Part shown: one piece after another, positions 1 through 5,521 of the stretch | Position numbering within the stretch: the first letter of the stretch is position 1 | Layout of the letters: each line of letters opens with the position of its first letter | Assembly (NCBI GenBank): GCA_018695085.1 | Contig: JABHOU010000107.1 | Coordinates: 1 to 5,857 of the forward strand | DNA from: Opitutia bacterium | GTDB lineage: Bacteria; Verrucomicrobiota; Verrucomicrobiia; Opitutales; Seribacteraceae | Reading direction: 5' to 3' | DNA length: 5,857 bases | Notes under the pieces: generated by a model | The model's database searches: none | The model's input: the letters and a program-made list of their open reading frames with translations, nothing else | Told to the model about the DNA's origin: nothing | Made by a program: the position numbers and the translations under genes

Positions 1-2373
1 CACGGATAAAACGATAGAGCGATTACTCTCCAACAATCCATCGGAAATCCTGAGGGCAAACGAATCTTGACCATAGAAGTTGGCATTCGGTCGGTAAAGA
101 AGAGAACCAACCTCGGAGACCAGCGTGCCGTAAGCGGGAGGAGATAAAATCGAAAAGGAGACCGATTGGCCTTCCGGATCAACTGCTTTTAGAACCTGCA
201 CTTCGCTATCCTCATTGACGGTAAAATTACTCTCAATGAAATAGGGAGGTTCGTTCACGTTAGAAACTGAGGCTTTCAATAACTGCAAAGAAGAATTCAA
301 CCCATCACTGGCATTAATTTCCAAATCGTAAACATTGCTTCGAGGACGCTCGAAATCAGGTGACTCCGCAAATTCCAACCGTGGCGGAGTCACATTTTGG
401 TCGATGACAAAAAAAGCATTATCAAGTTTTCCTGGAACCAAAGAATAAACAAGAACGCTAACGTTATTGTCCGATGCGTTGAGATCGAGAACATGGGTCG
501 AGTTGCCTTCCTGAACGGAAGTACTGAAAAGCAAACCCCATGACGGAGGGAATATGGGAGCCACTTCATCAACATCCATAACCTGAACGATAACCGATTC
601 GATTACGGTGTGGAGACCATCCGTGGCGTTAACCTCCAAGAAGTAGTCATTACCGCCAAACTTAGATGCGGGAATTTCAAAGTCGGGTGCAACCTTGAAC
701 GACAATGCACCGGTTCCATTGACTTCGAAAAGAGTCTCGTCGACACCCCCGGAAACGACATAATCCGGCGTGGTACCATCAAGATCCGTTGCATTAAGTT
801 CAACGACGAAAAATCCGTTCTCAGCAACCTGAACAACAAGACTCCCGTTGGTGTCTCGGGATGGATAAAGAGGAGGAGTGTCGTTCAGATTGGTTATTTG
901 TATAGTAAACATTTGAGACACTACCGCCGTGCCATCAGTGGCATTGACCTCGAGGGTGAAGATATGATTACGCGAGACTGAAGCATTCGACTCATAATCA
1001 GCAGAAGTAATGAAGGACAAGGAGCCTGTTGTATTAATATCGAAGAAATCCTTTTCGGTTCCTCCCAAAGAAAAAGTGAATGCGTCTCCATCCTCGTCGG
1101 TAGCGTTCACGTCTGCAATGAATAGTTGGTTTTCAGGAATCATTAATGAAACGGAGGAGTTGCCATTATGACTTGTGAAAACGGGTGCGTCGTTCGAGTC
1201 CAGTACTGTGACTTGAATTAATTCTTCAACAGGAATCGCCTCGACGGTATTGTCGGTCACGAGGACCTTTACAGTAAAAAGATTATTGCCGTTGAGGGAT
1301 GAATTAGCCTCGAAATTCGGGGAAGCGAGAAATGTCAGAACCCCTGTGGTAGCGTTTATATCAAAAAGAGCACCATCGTATTCGCTTTGAGACAGACTGA
1401 AGGTGTGAATATCTCCAGAATCGGCATCCGAAACGTTAACATCAAGGACCGATAGTTGATTCTCGAAAACCGAGACAACATTTGGTGTGGAGAAAGAAGG
1501 AGCATCGTTTATGTTGGCGACCTCCACGGTGACTATGATTTCATCGCTCAACCCGGTTGGGTCGGTAACCTTCAAAGTAAAAGCATCAGTGCCATTGAAA
1601 TCCAAGTTCGGCGAATAGGTCAAAATAGGGGGTTTGCTCGCAGAAGTAAAAGTTGCGGTTCCTCTTGAAGCATTTGACAAAATGGACCAAGTCAAAATGC
1701 CCCCATCTGGATCCGAAGCATTGAGATCAGGGTCTCGCCAGGAAGTAGGGTTACTGTCTTCGTCCATGAATACAGTAACTTCAGATCTGCCGATGATCTC
1801 GGGAGGGTCACTGTCGTTAGTTACTACAACCGTGAGGGTTAGGGTGTCTTTATTGTTAGGATTCCCATCCTCATAAACGACGACGACGACTTCGTATGTA
1901 TTATTCGCATCGGCATCAAAAGGACGTTCATAATTTGGAGCATACTTAAACCGAAGATTTCCTGAAGTGGAGTTAATATCAAAAAAAGAGGAGTCTACCG
2001 ATGTCGAATCAATGGAGTAAGACAATGCGGAGTTCTCCGCATCCGTGCCATTCAAATCGGCCACGGACTTTTGATTCTCCTTAACGCTCAGTGAAGTGCT
2101 AGACGCACCACCAAAAGAGGTAAACACAGGTGGATCATCAACTTCACTAACTGTAATAGAAACATTATTTTCTTGCTCTGAACCTCCCGAAAAACTGATC
2201 CAAGTGAAGGAGTCGGTTCCTGAAAAGTTTCCATCGGGTACATAGGTCGAAAAATCCGTCACAGGATCTGGCATCGAAATGCTTCCATGGGAAGTCTTGC
2301 CGTCTATGGGAAACCTCGTAAAATCAAGAAGGAGTATGGGAAGTGAAGTATCTTCATCCACAGTTTTCGGAAC
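1..2373 (-). repeat. Eight tandem ~100-residue beta-sandwich modules (protein-level repeats)
   Basis: Approximate module limits in nucleotides, in order of translation: 2373-2128 (tandem-95-like), 2127-1801 (cadherin), 1800-1501 (tandem-95-like), 1500-1183 (cadherin), 1182-871 (cadherin), 870-556 (cadherin), 555-244 (cadherin) and 243-1 (tandem-95-like, cut by the window edge). Boundaries are placed at the D-D/N-D/N-E-x-P linkers: DDPP, SDPP, NDAP, NDAP, NDTPP, DEVAP and NEPP. Repeats are clear in protein but strongly diverged in DNA, so recent duplication is unlikely. Acidic linkers and ENQ/DxNDxP motifs are the usual Ca2+ ligands in cadherin folds; Ca2+ binding here is inferred. Confidence 0.8.
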
Positions 2374-2442
2374 AGCAATGCTAAGGTTAAATAAACCCAA
2401 GACAACTACCAAAAGAAAAAGGCTTTTGAATGATGACTTCAC
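1..2442 (-). CDS. Secreted cadherin-like / tandem-95 repeat protein, N-terminal part (runs off left edge)
   Basis: Reading the reverse complement from 2442 gives 814 codons without a stop, continuing past position 1. The protein starts with a signal peptide (MKSSFKSLFLLVVVLGLF..., likely cleaved after SIA at residue 23). Eight modules of about 100 residues follow. Most modules carry cadherin-type signatures: ENQ or ENG near the start, L/V-N-A-T-D, FDIN..TG.L.F, a P-(N/D)-(F/Y)-E strand, and N-x-N-D-x-P at the junctions. Modules at about 24-105, 215-314 and 734-814 look more like tandem-95/VCBS-type domains, with (V/M)DED or NED openings and YxPNxxFxGxDxF. No cysteine occurs in the 814 residues. 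The role is inferred: a Ca2+-stabilised extracellular or surface adhesin, perhaps polysaccharide- or cell-binding; the anchoring C-terminus is outside the window. The GTG start at 2442 is chosen for its clean signal peptide, although no clear Shine-Dalgarno precedes it. TTG at 2478, 8 bases after AAAGGA, is an alternative. The first in-frame ATG is residue 57 and would remove the signal peptide. Confidence 0.88.
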   Translation of the reverse strand, partial: MKSSFKSLFLLVVVLGLFNLSIAVPKTVDEDTSLPILLLDFTRFPIDGKTSHGSISMPDPVTDFSTYVPDGNFSGTDSFTWISFSGGSEQENNVSITVSEVDDPPVFTSFGGASSTSLSVKENQKSVADLNGTDAENSALSYSIDSTSVDSSFFDINSTSGNLRFKYAPNYERPFDADANNTYEVVVVVYEDGNPNNKDTLTLTVVVTNDSDPPEIIGRSEVTVFMDEDSNPTSWRDPDLNASDPDGGILTWSILSNASRGTATFTSASKPPILTYSPNLDFNGTDAFTLKVTDPTGLSDEIIVTVEVANINDAPSFSTPNVVSVFENQLSVLDVNVSDADSGDIHTFSLSQSEYDGALFDINATTGVLTFLASPNFEANSSLNGNNLFTVKVLVTDNTVEAIPVEELIQVTVLDSNDAPVFTSHNGNSSVSLMIPENQLFIADVNATDEDGDAFTFSLGGTEKDFFDINTTGSLSFITSADYESNASVSRNHIFTLEVNATDGTAVVSQMFTIQITNLNDTPPLYPSRDTNGSLVVQVAENGFFVVELNATDLDGTTPDYVVSGGVDETLFEVNGTGALSFKVAPDFEIPASKFGGNDYFLEVNATDGLHTVIESVIVQVMDVDEVAPIFPPSWGLLFSTSVQEGNSTHVLDLNASDNNVSVLVYSLVPGKLDNAFFVIDQNVTPPRLEFAESPDFERPRSNVYDLEINASDGLNSSLQLLKASVSNVNEPPYFIESNFTVNEDSEVQVLKAVDPEGQSVSFSILSPPAYGTLVSEVGSLLYRPNANFYGQDSFALRISDGLLESNRSIVLSV
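1877..1890. repeat. Short (ACG)n trinucleotide tract inside the repeat-protein gene
   Basis: Four and two-thirds copies of ACG. On the minus strand this is a run of GTC codons giving most of a five-valine beta-strand (residues about 185-189). It is in frame, so slippage would change strand length without breaking the gene. It is probably just codon choice for a hydrophobic strand. Confidence 0.5.
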
Positions 2443-2596
2443 GAAATTCAGGGCGATCAAAAAACTGAAAAGATACAAAGAAAGAATCCTTTCATATCCT
2501 TGGATCAACAATGGAAGCAAGGCATTTCCACAGACCGGTTCTGAACCAAAACCAAAGACACATGAAGACAAGCAATTGATTTAGTGCAAATAAATT

Positions 2597-2604
2597 GTCG
2601 CGAC
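2597..2604. promoter_or_regulatory. Palindrome GTCGCGAC, possible operator
   Basis: A perfect 8-base palindrome in the divergent intergenic region. Including a T-G mismatch it can be extended by one further matching pair to 2595-2606. It lies just upstream of the -10-like element at 2623-2628. This is a plausible protein-binding site by position and symmetry only; no regulator is identified. Confidence 0.22.
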
Positions 2605-2622
2605 GAAACAGCTAGTCGGAAG

Positions 2623-2628
2623 GATAAT
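2623..2628 (+). promoter_or_regulatory. Candidate -10 element (GATAAT) for the symporter operon
   Basis: GATAAT matches the sigma-70 -10 consensus at five of six positions. There is no good -35 at 16-18 bases: TCGCGA at 2598-2603 is 19 bases upstream and matches TTGACA at only three of six positions. It would give a leader of roughly 75-80 bases before the ATG at 2713. The call is weak and rests on the -10 match and its position. Confidence 0.22.
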
Positions 2629-2672
2629 TAGGCTTGAGGCAACGGGCATTTTGCCGAATCGTAGATCGTTTA

Positions 2673-2683
2673 GGGAATTTCCC
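2673..2683. promoter_or_regulatory. Perfect inverted repeat GGGAATTTCCC upstream of the symporter operon
   Basis: Five-base perfect arms around a single central base, ending 29 bases before the small-subunit ATG. If the GATAAT at 2623 is the promoter, this site lies in the 5' untranslated leader. There it could be a repressor operator or a weak hairpin (GGGA-ATT-TCCC). Function is inferred from symmetry and position only. Confidence 0.3.
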
Positions 2684-2712
2684 AGTAGTACAGAAGAATG
2701 GCTTAAAAGGAT

Positions 2713-2997
2713 ATGAGTGAAGAAAATTCAAGTTTGAAACATAATGAAAGCGATGCAGACGAGTACTGGAAAGCCAACCTGAAACTAATGGGATGGTTGT
2801 TGGTCGTTTGGTTCGTAGTCTCCTACGGTTGTGGAATTCTCTTCGTGGATGAGCTGAATTCCATAAGCCTAGGGGGCTTCAAGCTAGGGTTCTGGTTTGC
2901 CCAACAGGGCGCCATCTACGTTTTCGTGGCCCTGATCTTCGTTTACGTTAAGAAAATGAACAAGCTCGACCGTGAATTCGGCGTAGAGGAGGAATAA
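2713..2997 (+). CDS. DUF4212 small subunit of sodium:solute symporter
   Basis: A 94-residue membrane protein. After a hydrophilic N-terminus come the family signature YWKAN (18-22), a first membrane helix (about 25-45, LLVVWFVVSYGCGILF), a conserved loop with DELN and LGGFKLGFWFAQQG (53-66), a second helix (about 66-79) and the closing MNKLDREFGVEEE. The length of about 90 residues, two helices and these motifs fit the DUF4212 / TIGR03647 'solute:sodium symporter small subunit' family, which is nearly always encoded directly before a VC_2705-type SSS permease, as here. It probably pairs with or stabilises that permease in the inner membrane; its exact role is not known to me. The start ATG has AAAAGG immediately upstream (2705-2710), closer than ideal, so initiation may be weak. 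The TAA stop is followed after 3 bases by the next ATG. Confidence 0.93.
   Translation: MSEENSSLKHNESDADEYWKANLKLMGWLLVVWFVVSYGCGILFVDELNSISLGGFKLGFWFAQQGAIYVFVALIFVYVKKMNKLDREFGVEEE
2985..2993 (+). promoter_or_regulatory. Shine-Dalgarno for the large subunit, inside the small-subunit gene
   Basis: AGAGGAGGA contains a near-perfect AGGAGG core (2987-2992), 8 bases before the ATG at 3001. It overlaps the last codons (Glu-Glu) and stop of the DUF4212 gene. It fixes the large-subunit start and suggests translational coupling. It is much stronger than the site in front of the small subunit. Confidence 0.85.
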
Positions 2998-3000
2998 GCC

Positions 3001-4779
3001 ATGGACCTGCAAACTCTTACCTACACCGTAGTCGGCGCGACCTTTATCCTCTATGTCGGCATCGCCGTATGGGCGAGAGCGGGCACCACCAAGGAATTCT
3101 ACGTCGCGGGCGGCGGCATACATCCGATTTCCAACGGCATGGCCACGGCAGCGGACTGGATGTCGGCGGCGTCCTTCATTTCCATGGCGGGTCTCATCGC
3201 GTTCAATGGTTACGGTGGCTCAGTGTTCCTGATGGGCTGGACGGGCGGCTACGTGCTGTTGGCCTTGCTGCTGGCTCCATATCTGCGAAAATTCGGGAAA
3301 TTCACGGTGCCGGAGTTCATCGGTGATCGCTTCTATTCCAAGAAAGCCCGAATCGTGGCCGTAATATGCCTGATTTTGGCTTCCGTCACTTACGTCATAG
3401 GTCAAATGAAGGGAATCGGGGTCGCCTTTTCGCGCTTTCTCGAGACGGACTACGACACGGGCCTATATGTCGGAATGGGTATCGTTTTCGTCTATGCCGT
3501 ACTCGGCGGAATGAAAGGAATAACCTATACGCAAATCGCTCAGTACGTGGTACTTATATTTGCTTACACGGTACCCGCAATCTACATTTCCCTTAACTTG
3601 ACCGGCAATCCCATTCCACAAATCGGGCTTGGTGGAAATGCCGCCGACGGCACACCACTCTTGCAAAAGCTCGATCAGGTGTTGGTGGACATAGGTTTTA
3701 CCGAATACACAAGCCAAGTGATGGGAAGCAAGGTGAACATGTTTGCCTATACCCTTTCCCTCATGATCGGAACCGCGGGACTTCCGCACGTCATAATGCG
3801 CTTTTTCACCGTACCCAAGGTAAAGGATGCTCGCATGTCGGCTGGATGGGCGTTGGTTTTCATTGCGATCCTATACACGACGGCGCCCTCGGTCGGGGCC
3901 ATGGCCCGCTTCAATTTCACCGAGACCATTCAAACCGGCCCCGTAGGAAAGATAGAGTCCAACATCCGTTACGAAGATCGACCCCAATGGTTCAAGAACT
4001 GGGAAAAGACAGGACTGCTCGTATTTGAAGACAAAAACGGAGACGGTCGGATACAATATTACGACGACACAAACCCCGACTTCGCCGAGAAGGCGGCGGC
4101 ATTCGGATGGAAAGGCAACGAAATGACCAAGGTGGACCGCGACATCATGGTCTTGGCAAACCCCGAGATCGCCAAATTGCCCGATTGGGTCATCGCCCTG
4201 GTGGTCGCCGGCGGGCTCGCCGCTGCTCTTTCCACGGCGGCAGGTTTACTTCTAGCCATTTCCTCCGCCATTTCGCATGATCTCCTCAAGGGAGTATTTC
4301 GACCCGACATCTCGGAAAAGGACGAATTGTTTGCAGGTCGCGTATCCATGGCTGGAGCAATCGCCGTAGCGGGCTACTTCGGGCTAAACCCGCCCGACTT
4401 CGCGGCGGGAACGGTCGCCATCGCCTTCGGTCTCGCCGCATCCTCCATTTTTCCGGTTCTTATGATGGGTATCTTTTACAAGAGGATGAATCGAGCCGGG
4501 GCAATCGCGGGAATGGTCGCAGGCATCGGCGTCACCATGCTATACGTCTTTCAGCATAAGGGAATCATGTTCATTGCCGATACCGCATTCCTCGGGGACA
4601 TGGAGCCCAACTGGTTCCTCGGAATCTCACCCAATGCGTTCGGAGCCGTTGGGGCCGTCGTCAATTTCGCCGTCGCCTTCTTTGTATCTAAGAATACTTC
4701 CCCGCCACCTGCTGAAATTCAGGATTTGGTAGAAAGCATTCGCGTCCCCAAAGGCTCAGGTTCCGCAGCCGAGCATTGA
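3001..4779 (+). CDS. Sodium:solute symporter, VC_2705 subfamily (SSS, cation/acetate-symporter-like)
   Basis: An inner-membrane permease of 592 residues, of the length expected for the SSS family (TC 2.A.21), VC_2705/TIGR03648 branch. Its start is set by the strong Shine-Dalgarno. Visible landmarks are TKEFYVAGGGIHPISNGMA (30-48), ADWMSAASFISMAG (51-64), LAPYLRKFGKFTVPEFIGDR, GGMKGITYTQIAQY, TAGLPHVIMRFFTVPKVKDAR, GGLAAALSTAAGLLL (404-418), SHDLLK and the C-terminal VESIRVPKGSG. By analogy with PutP, D52 may match the Na+-linked Asp55, and S411/T412 may match Ser340/Thr341. These are family inferences. A hydrophilic loop of about 80 residues (about 311-392) contains a canonical 12-residue EF-hand-like loop, DKNGDGRIQYYD (344-355). 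The substrate is not shown by the sequence. Relatives are annotated as acetate or monocarboxylate symporters. It pairs with the DUF4212 gene upstream and is followed closely by the DUF1080 gene. Confidence 0.93.
   Translation: MDLQTLTYTVVGATFILYVGIAVWARAGTTKEFYVAGGGIHPISNGMATAADWMSAASFISMAGLIAFNGYGGSVFLMGWTGGYVLLALLLAPYLRKFGKFTVPEFIGDRFYSKKARIVAVICLILASVTYVIGQMKGIGVAFSRFLETDYDTGLYVGMGIVFVYAVLGGMKGITYTQIAQYVVLIFAYTVPAIYISLNLTGNPIPQIGLGGNAADGTPLLQKLDQVLVDIGFTEYTSQVMGSKVNMFAYTLSLMIGTAGLPHVIMRFFTVPKVKDARMSAGWALVFIAILYTTAPSVGAMARFNFTETIQTGPVGKIESNIRYEDRPQWFKNWEKTGLLVFEDKNGDGRIQYYDDTNPDFAEKAAAFGWKGNEMTKVDRDIMVLANPEIAKLPDWVIALVVAGGLAAALSTAAGLLLAISSAISHDLLKGVFRPDISEKDELFAGRVSMAGAIAVAGYFGLNPPDFAAGTVAIAFGLAASSIFPVLMMGIFYKRMNRAGAIAGMVAGIGVTMLYVFQHKGIMFIADTAFLGDMEPNWFLGISPNAFGAVGAVVNFAVAFFVSKNTSPPPAEIQDLVESIRVPKGSGSAAEH
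4030..4065 (+). other. EF-hand-like Ca2+-binding loop coding segment within the symporter
   Basis: It encodes DKNGDGRIQYYD (residues 344-355), matching D-x-N-x-D-G-x-I-x-x-x-D with acidic or amide ligands at loop positions 1, 3, 5 and 12, glycine at 6 and isoleucine at 8. It lies in the large hydrophilic loop between membrane helices. The match to the consensus is direct; metal binding is inferred. Other members of this subfamily, as I recall them, carry a similar DKNGDG stretch. Confidence 0.6.
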
Positions 4780-4797
4780 ATGAGTGATCTGGCTTGA
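4780..4797 (+). other. Five-codon mini-ORF (MSDLA) bridging symporter and DUF1080 genes
   Basis: ATG follows directly after the symporter TGA and runs five codons to another TGA, 6 bases before the ATG of the next gene. It has the same frame as both neighbours. The DUF1080 start lacks an obvious Shine-Dalgarno, so ribosomes ending here could reinitiate downstream. It could equally be chance in a 24-base spacer. Confidence 0.2.
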
Positions 4798-4803
4798 ATT
4801 CGG

Positions 4804-5481
4804 ATGAAGCTTCTCGACAAAGCAAATGTTCTTCCTTCCATACTCTGCGTTCTACTTGGCCCTACCCTTCTTTGCGGAAAGAAACAGGCTTCGGAACCGC
4901 AACCTTTTGAAAAGGGATTCACACCGCTCTTCGATGGCAAGACCCTACAGAACTGGGAAGGCAAAAAGAAGTTCTTCCGAGTGCAGAACAGTGCCATCGT
5001 TGCTGGTTTTCTCCATGCCCGCATCCCCAACAACGAGTTTCTAGCCAGCGAAAAGGAATACGGGAACTTCGAATTGCGTTTCGAAGCCAAGCTCGTTGGG
5101 CAAGGCAACAACGCAGGCGTACAATTCCGCAGCCAACGCATACCGAACAGTCACGAGATGATCGGCTACCAGTGCGACGTCGGGGGCTGGAGCAAGGGAA
5201 CCATCTGGGGCTTCCTCTACGACGAGTCCCGACGACGCAAGATGCTCGCCGAAGCCCCACAGGACGAGCTGAAGAAACACGTCAAACCGAAGGGCGAGTG
5301 GAACAAACTCATCGTTCGGGCGGAAGGCCCTCGCATTCAAATTTGGCTAAACGGTTATCAAACGGTTGACTTCACCGAAGAGGATAAAGATATTCCACTC
5401 AAAGGTCGCCTTGGTCTCCAAATCCATTCCGGCGCACCCGCCGAGTGCCACTACAGAAACCTTAGAATCAAAAAGTTTTAA
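4804..5481 (+). CDS. Secreted DUF1080 (3-keto-disaccharide hydrolase / 3-keto-glycoside-cleaving) family protein
   Basis: A 225-residue protein with a hydrophobic export segment (about 9-24) followed by one DUF1080 (PF06439) lectin-like beta-sandwich domain. Visible motifs, in order: GFTPLFDGKTLQNWEG (38-53), YGNFELRFEAKL (86-97), GNNAGVQFRSQR (101-112), GYQCDVGG (121-128), WGFLYDESRRRKML (135 on), GEWNKLIVRAEG (164-175), IQIWLNG (178-184) and GRLGLQIHSG (201-210). This matches the single-domain family common in Planctomycetota and Verrucomicrobiota. Characterised relatives act on 3-keto-glycosides, cleaving the glycosidic bond after C3 oxidation; this member's substrate is unknown. C24 in TLLCGKK resembles a lipobox, but Leu at -1 is atypical, so lipidation is uncertain; periplasmic or surface location is likely. 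The start lacks a clear Shine-Dalgarno and lies 24 bases after the symporter stop, suggesting coupling. A Gfo/Idh gene follows 40 bases downstream. Confidence 0.9.
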   Translation: MKLLDKANVLPSILCVLLGPTLLCGKKQASEPQPFEKGFTPLFDGKTLQNWEGKKKFFRVQNSAIVAGFLHARIPNNEFLASEKEYGNFELRFEAKLVGQGNNAGVQFRSQRIPNSHEMIGYQCDVGGWSKGTIWGFLYDESRRRKMLAEAPQDELKKHVKPKGEWNKLIVRAEGPRIQIWLNGYQTVDFTEEDKDIPLKGRLGLQIHSGAPAECHYRNLRIKKF

Positions 5482-5510
5482 ATCCCAAGAGGAACTAAAC
5501 CTCGTCAATC

Positions 5511-5516
5511 AAAGGA
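5511..5516 (+). promoter_or_regulatory. Shine-Dalgarno AAAGGA for the Gfo/Idh gene
   Basis: AAAGGA ends 5 bases before the ATG at 5522. It supports this start, which also places the Tat motif at the very N-terminus. The 40-base spacer contains no terminator-like hairpin with a T-run, only a weak 4-bp GAGG/CCTC stem, so read-through from the DUF1080 gene is expected. Confidence 0.7.
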
Positions 5517-5521
5517 AAGAC

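Larger units (their letters stand above)
2443..2712. promoter_or_regulatory. Divergent intergenic region between the repeat protein and the symporter operon
   Basis: The 270 bases between two genes pointing away from each other must hold promoters for both directions, unless transcripts enter from outside. The minus-strand repeat-protein frame stays open up to a stop at 2581-2583, so its true start lies between there and about 2440. No tRNA, recognised riboswitch or mobile-element end is visible. Weak structures include a possible hairpin at 2638-2655 (GGCAA/TTGCC, 5-bp stem, 8-base loop) and two palindromes listed separately. Confidence 0.6.

Noticed and set aside
610..981. 123-codon plus-strand open frame, with others at 1456-1668 and 1634-1876
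   Set aside because: All lie opposite the unbroken minus-strand repeat-protein frame, whose domain motifs are clear. Their translations show no recognisable domain or ribosome binding site.
1832..1846. Telomere-like GGGTTAGGG string
   Set aside because: A single short occurrence that encodes the Thr-Leu-Thr-Leu-Thr strand of a repeat module on the other strand. It is coincidental.
2279..2584. 101-codon plus-strand open frame overlapping the start of the repeat protein
   Set aside because: It is antisense to the signal peptide and first module, has Lys/Arg-rich low-quality protein sequence and no recognised motif. It reflects the AT-rich intergenic composition.
4777..4806. UGA read-through fusing the symporter to DUF1080, since they share a frame
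   Set aside because: It would need read-through of two UGA codons. The symporter ends at its normal family C-terminus, and the DUF1080 protein has its own export segment.
4719..5141. 140-codon minus-strand open frame across the symporter end and DUF1080 start
   Set aside because: It is a shadow of two well-supported plus-strand genes and has no domain signal.
5482..5521. Possible terminator between the DUF1080 and Gfo/Idh genes
   Set aside because: Only a 4-bp GAGG/CCTC stem without a following T-run. It is too weak for an intrinsic terminator.
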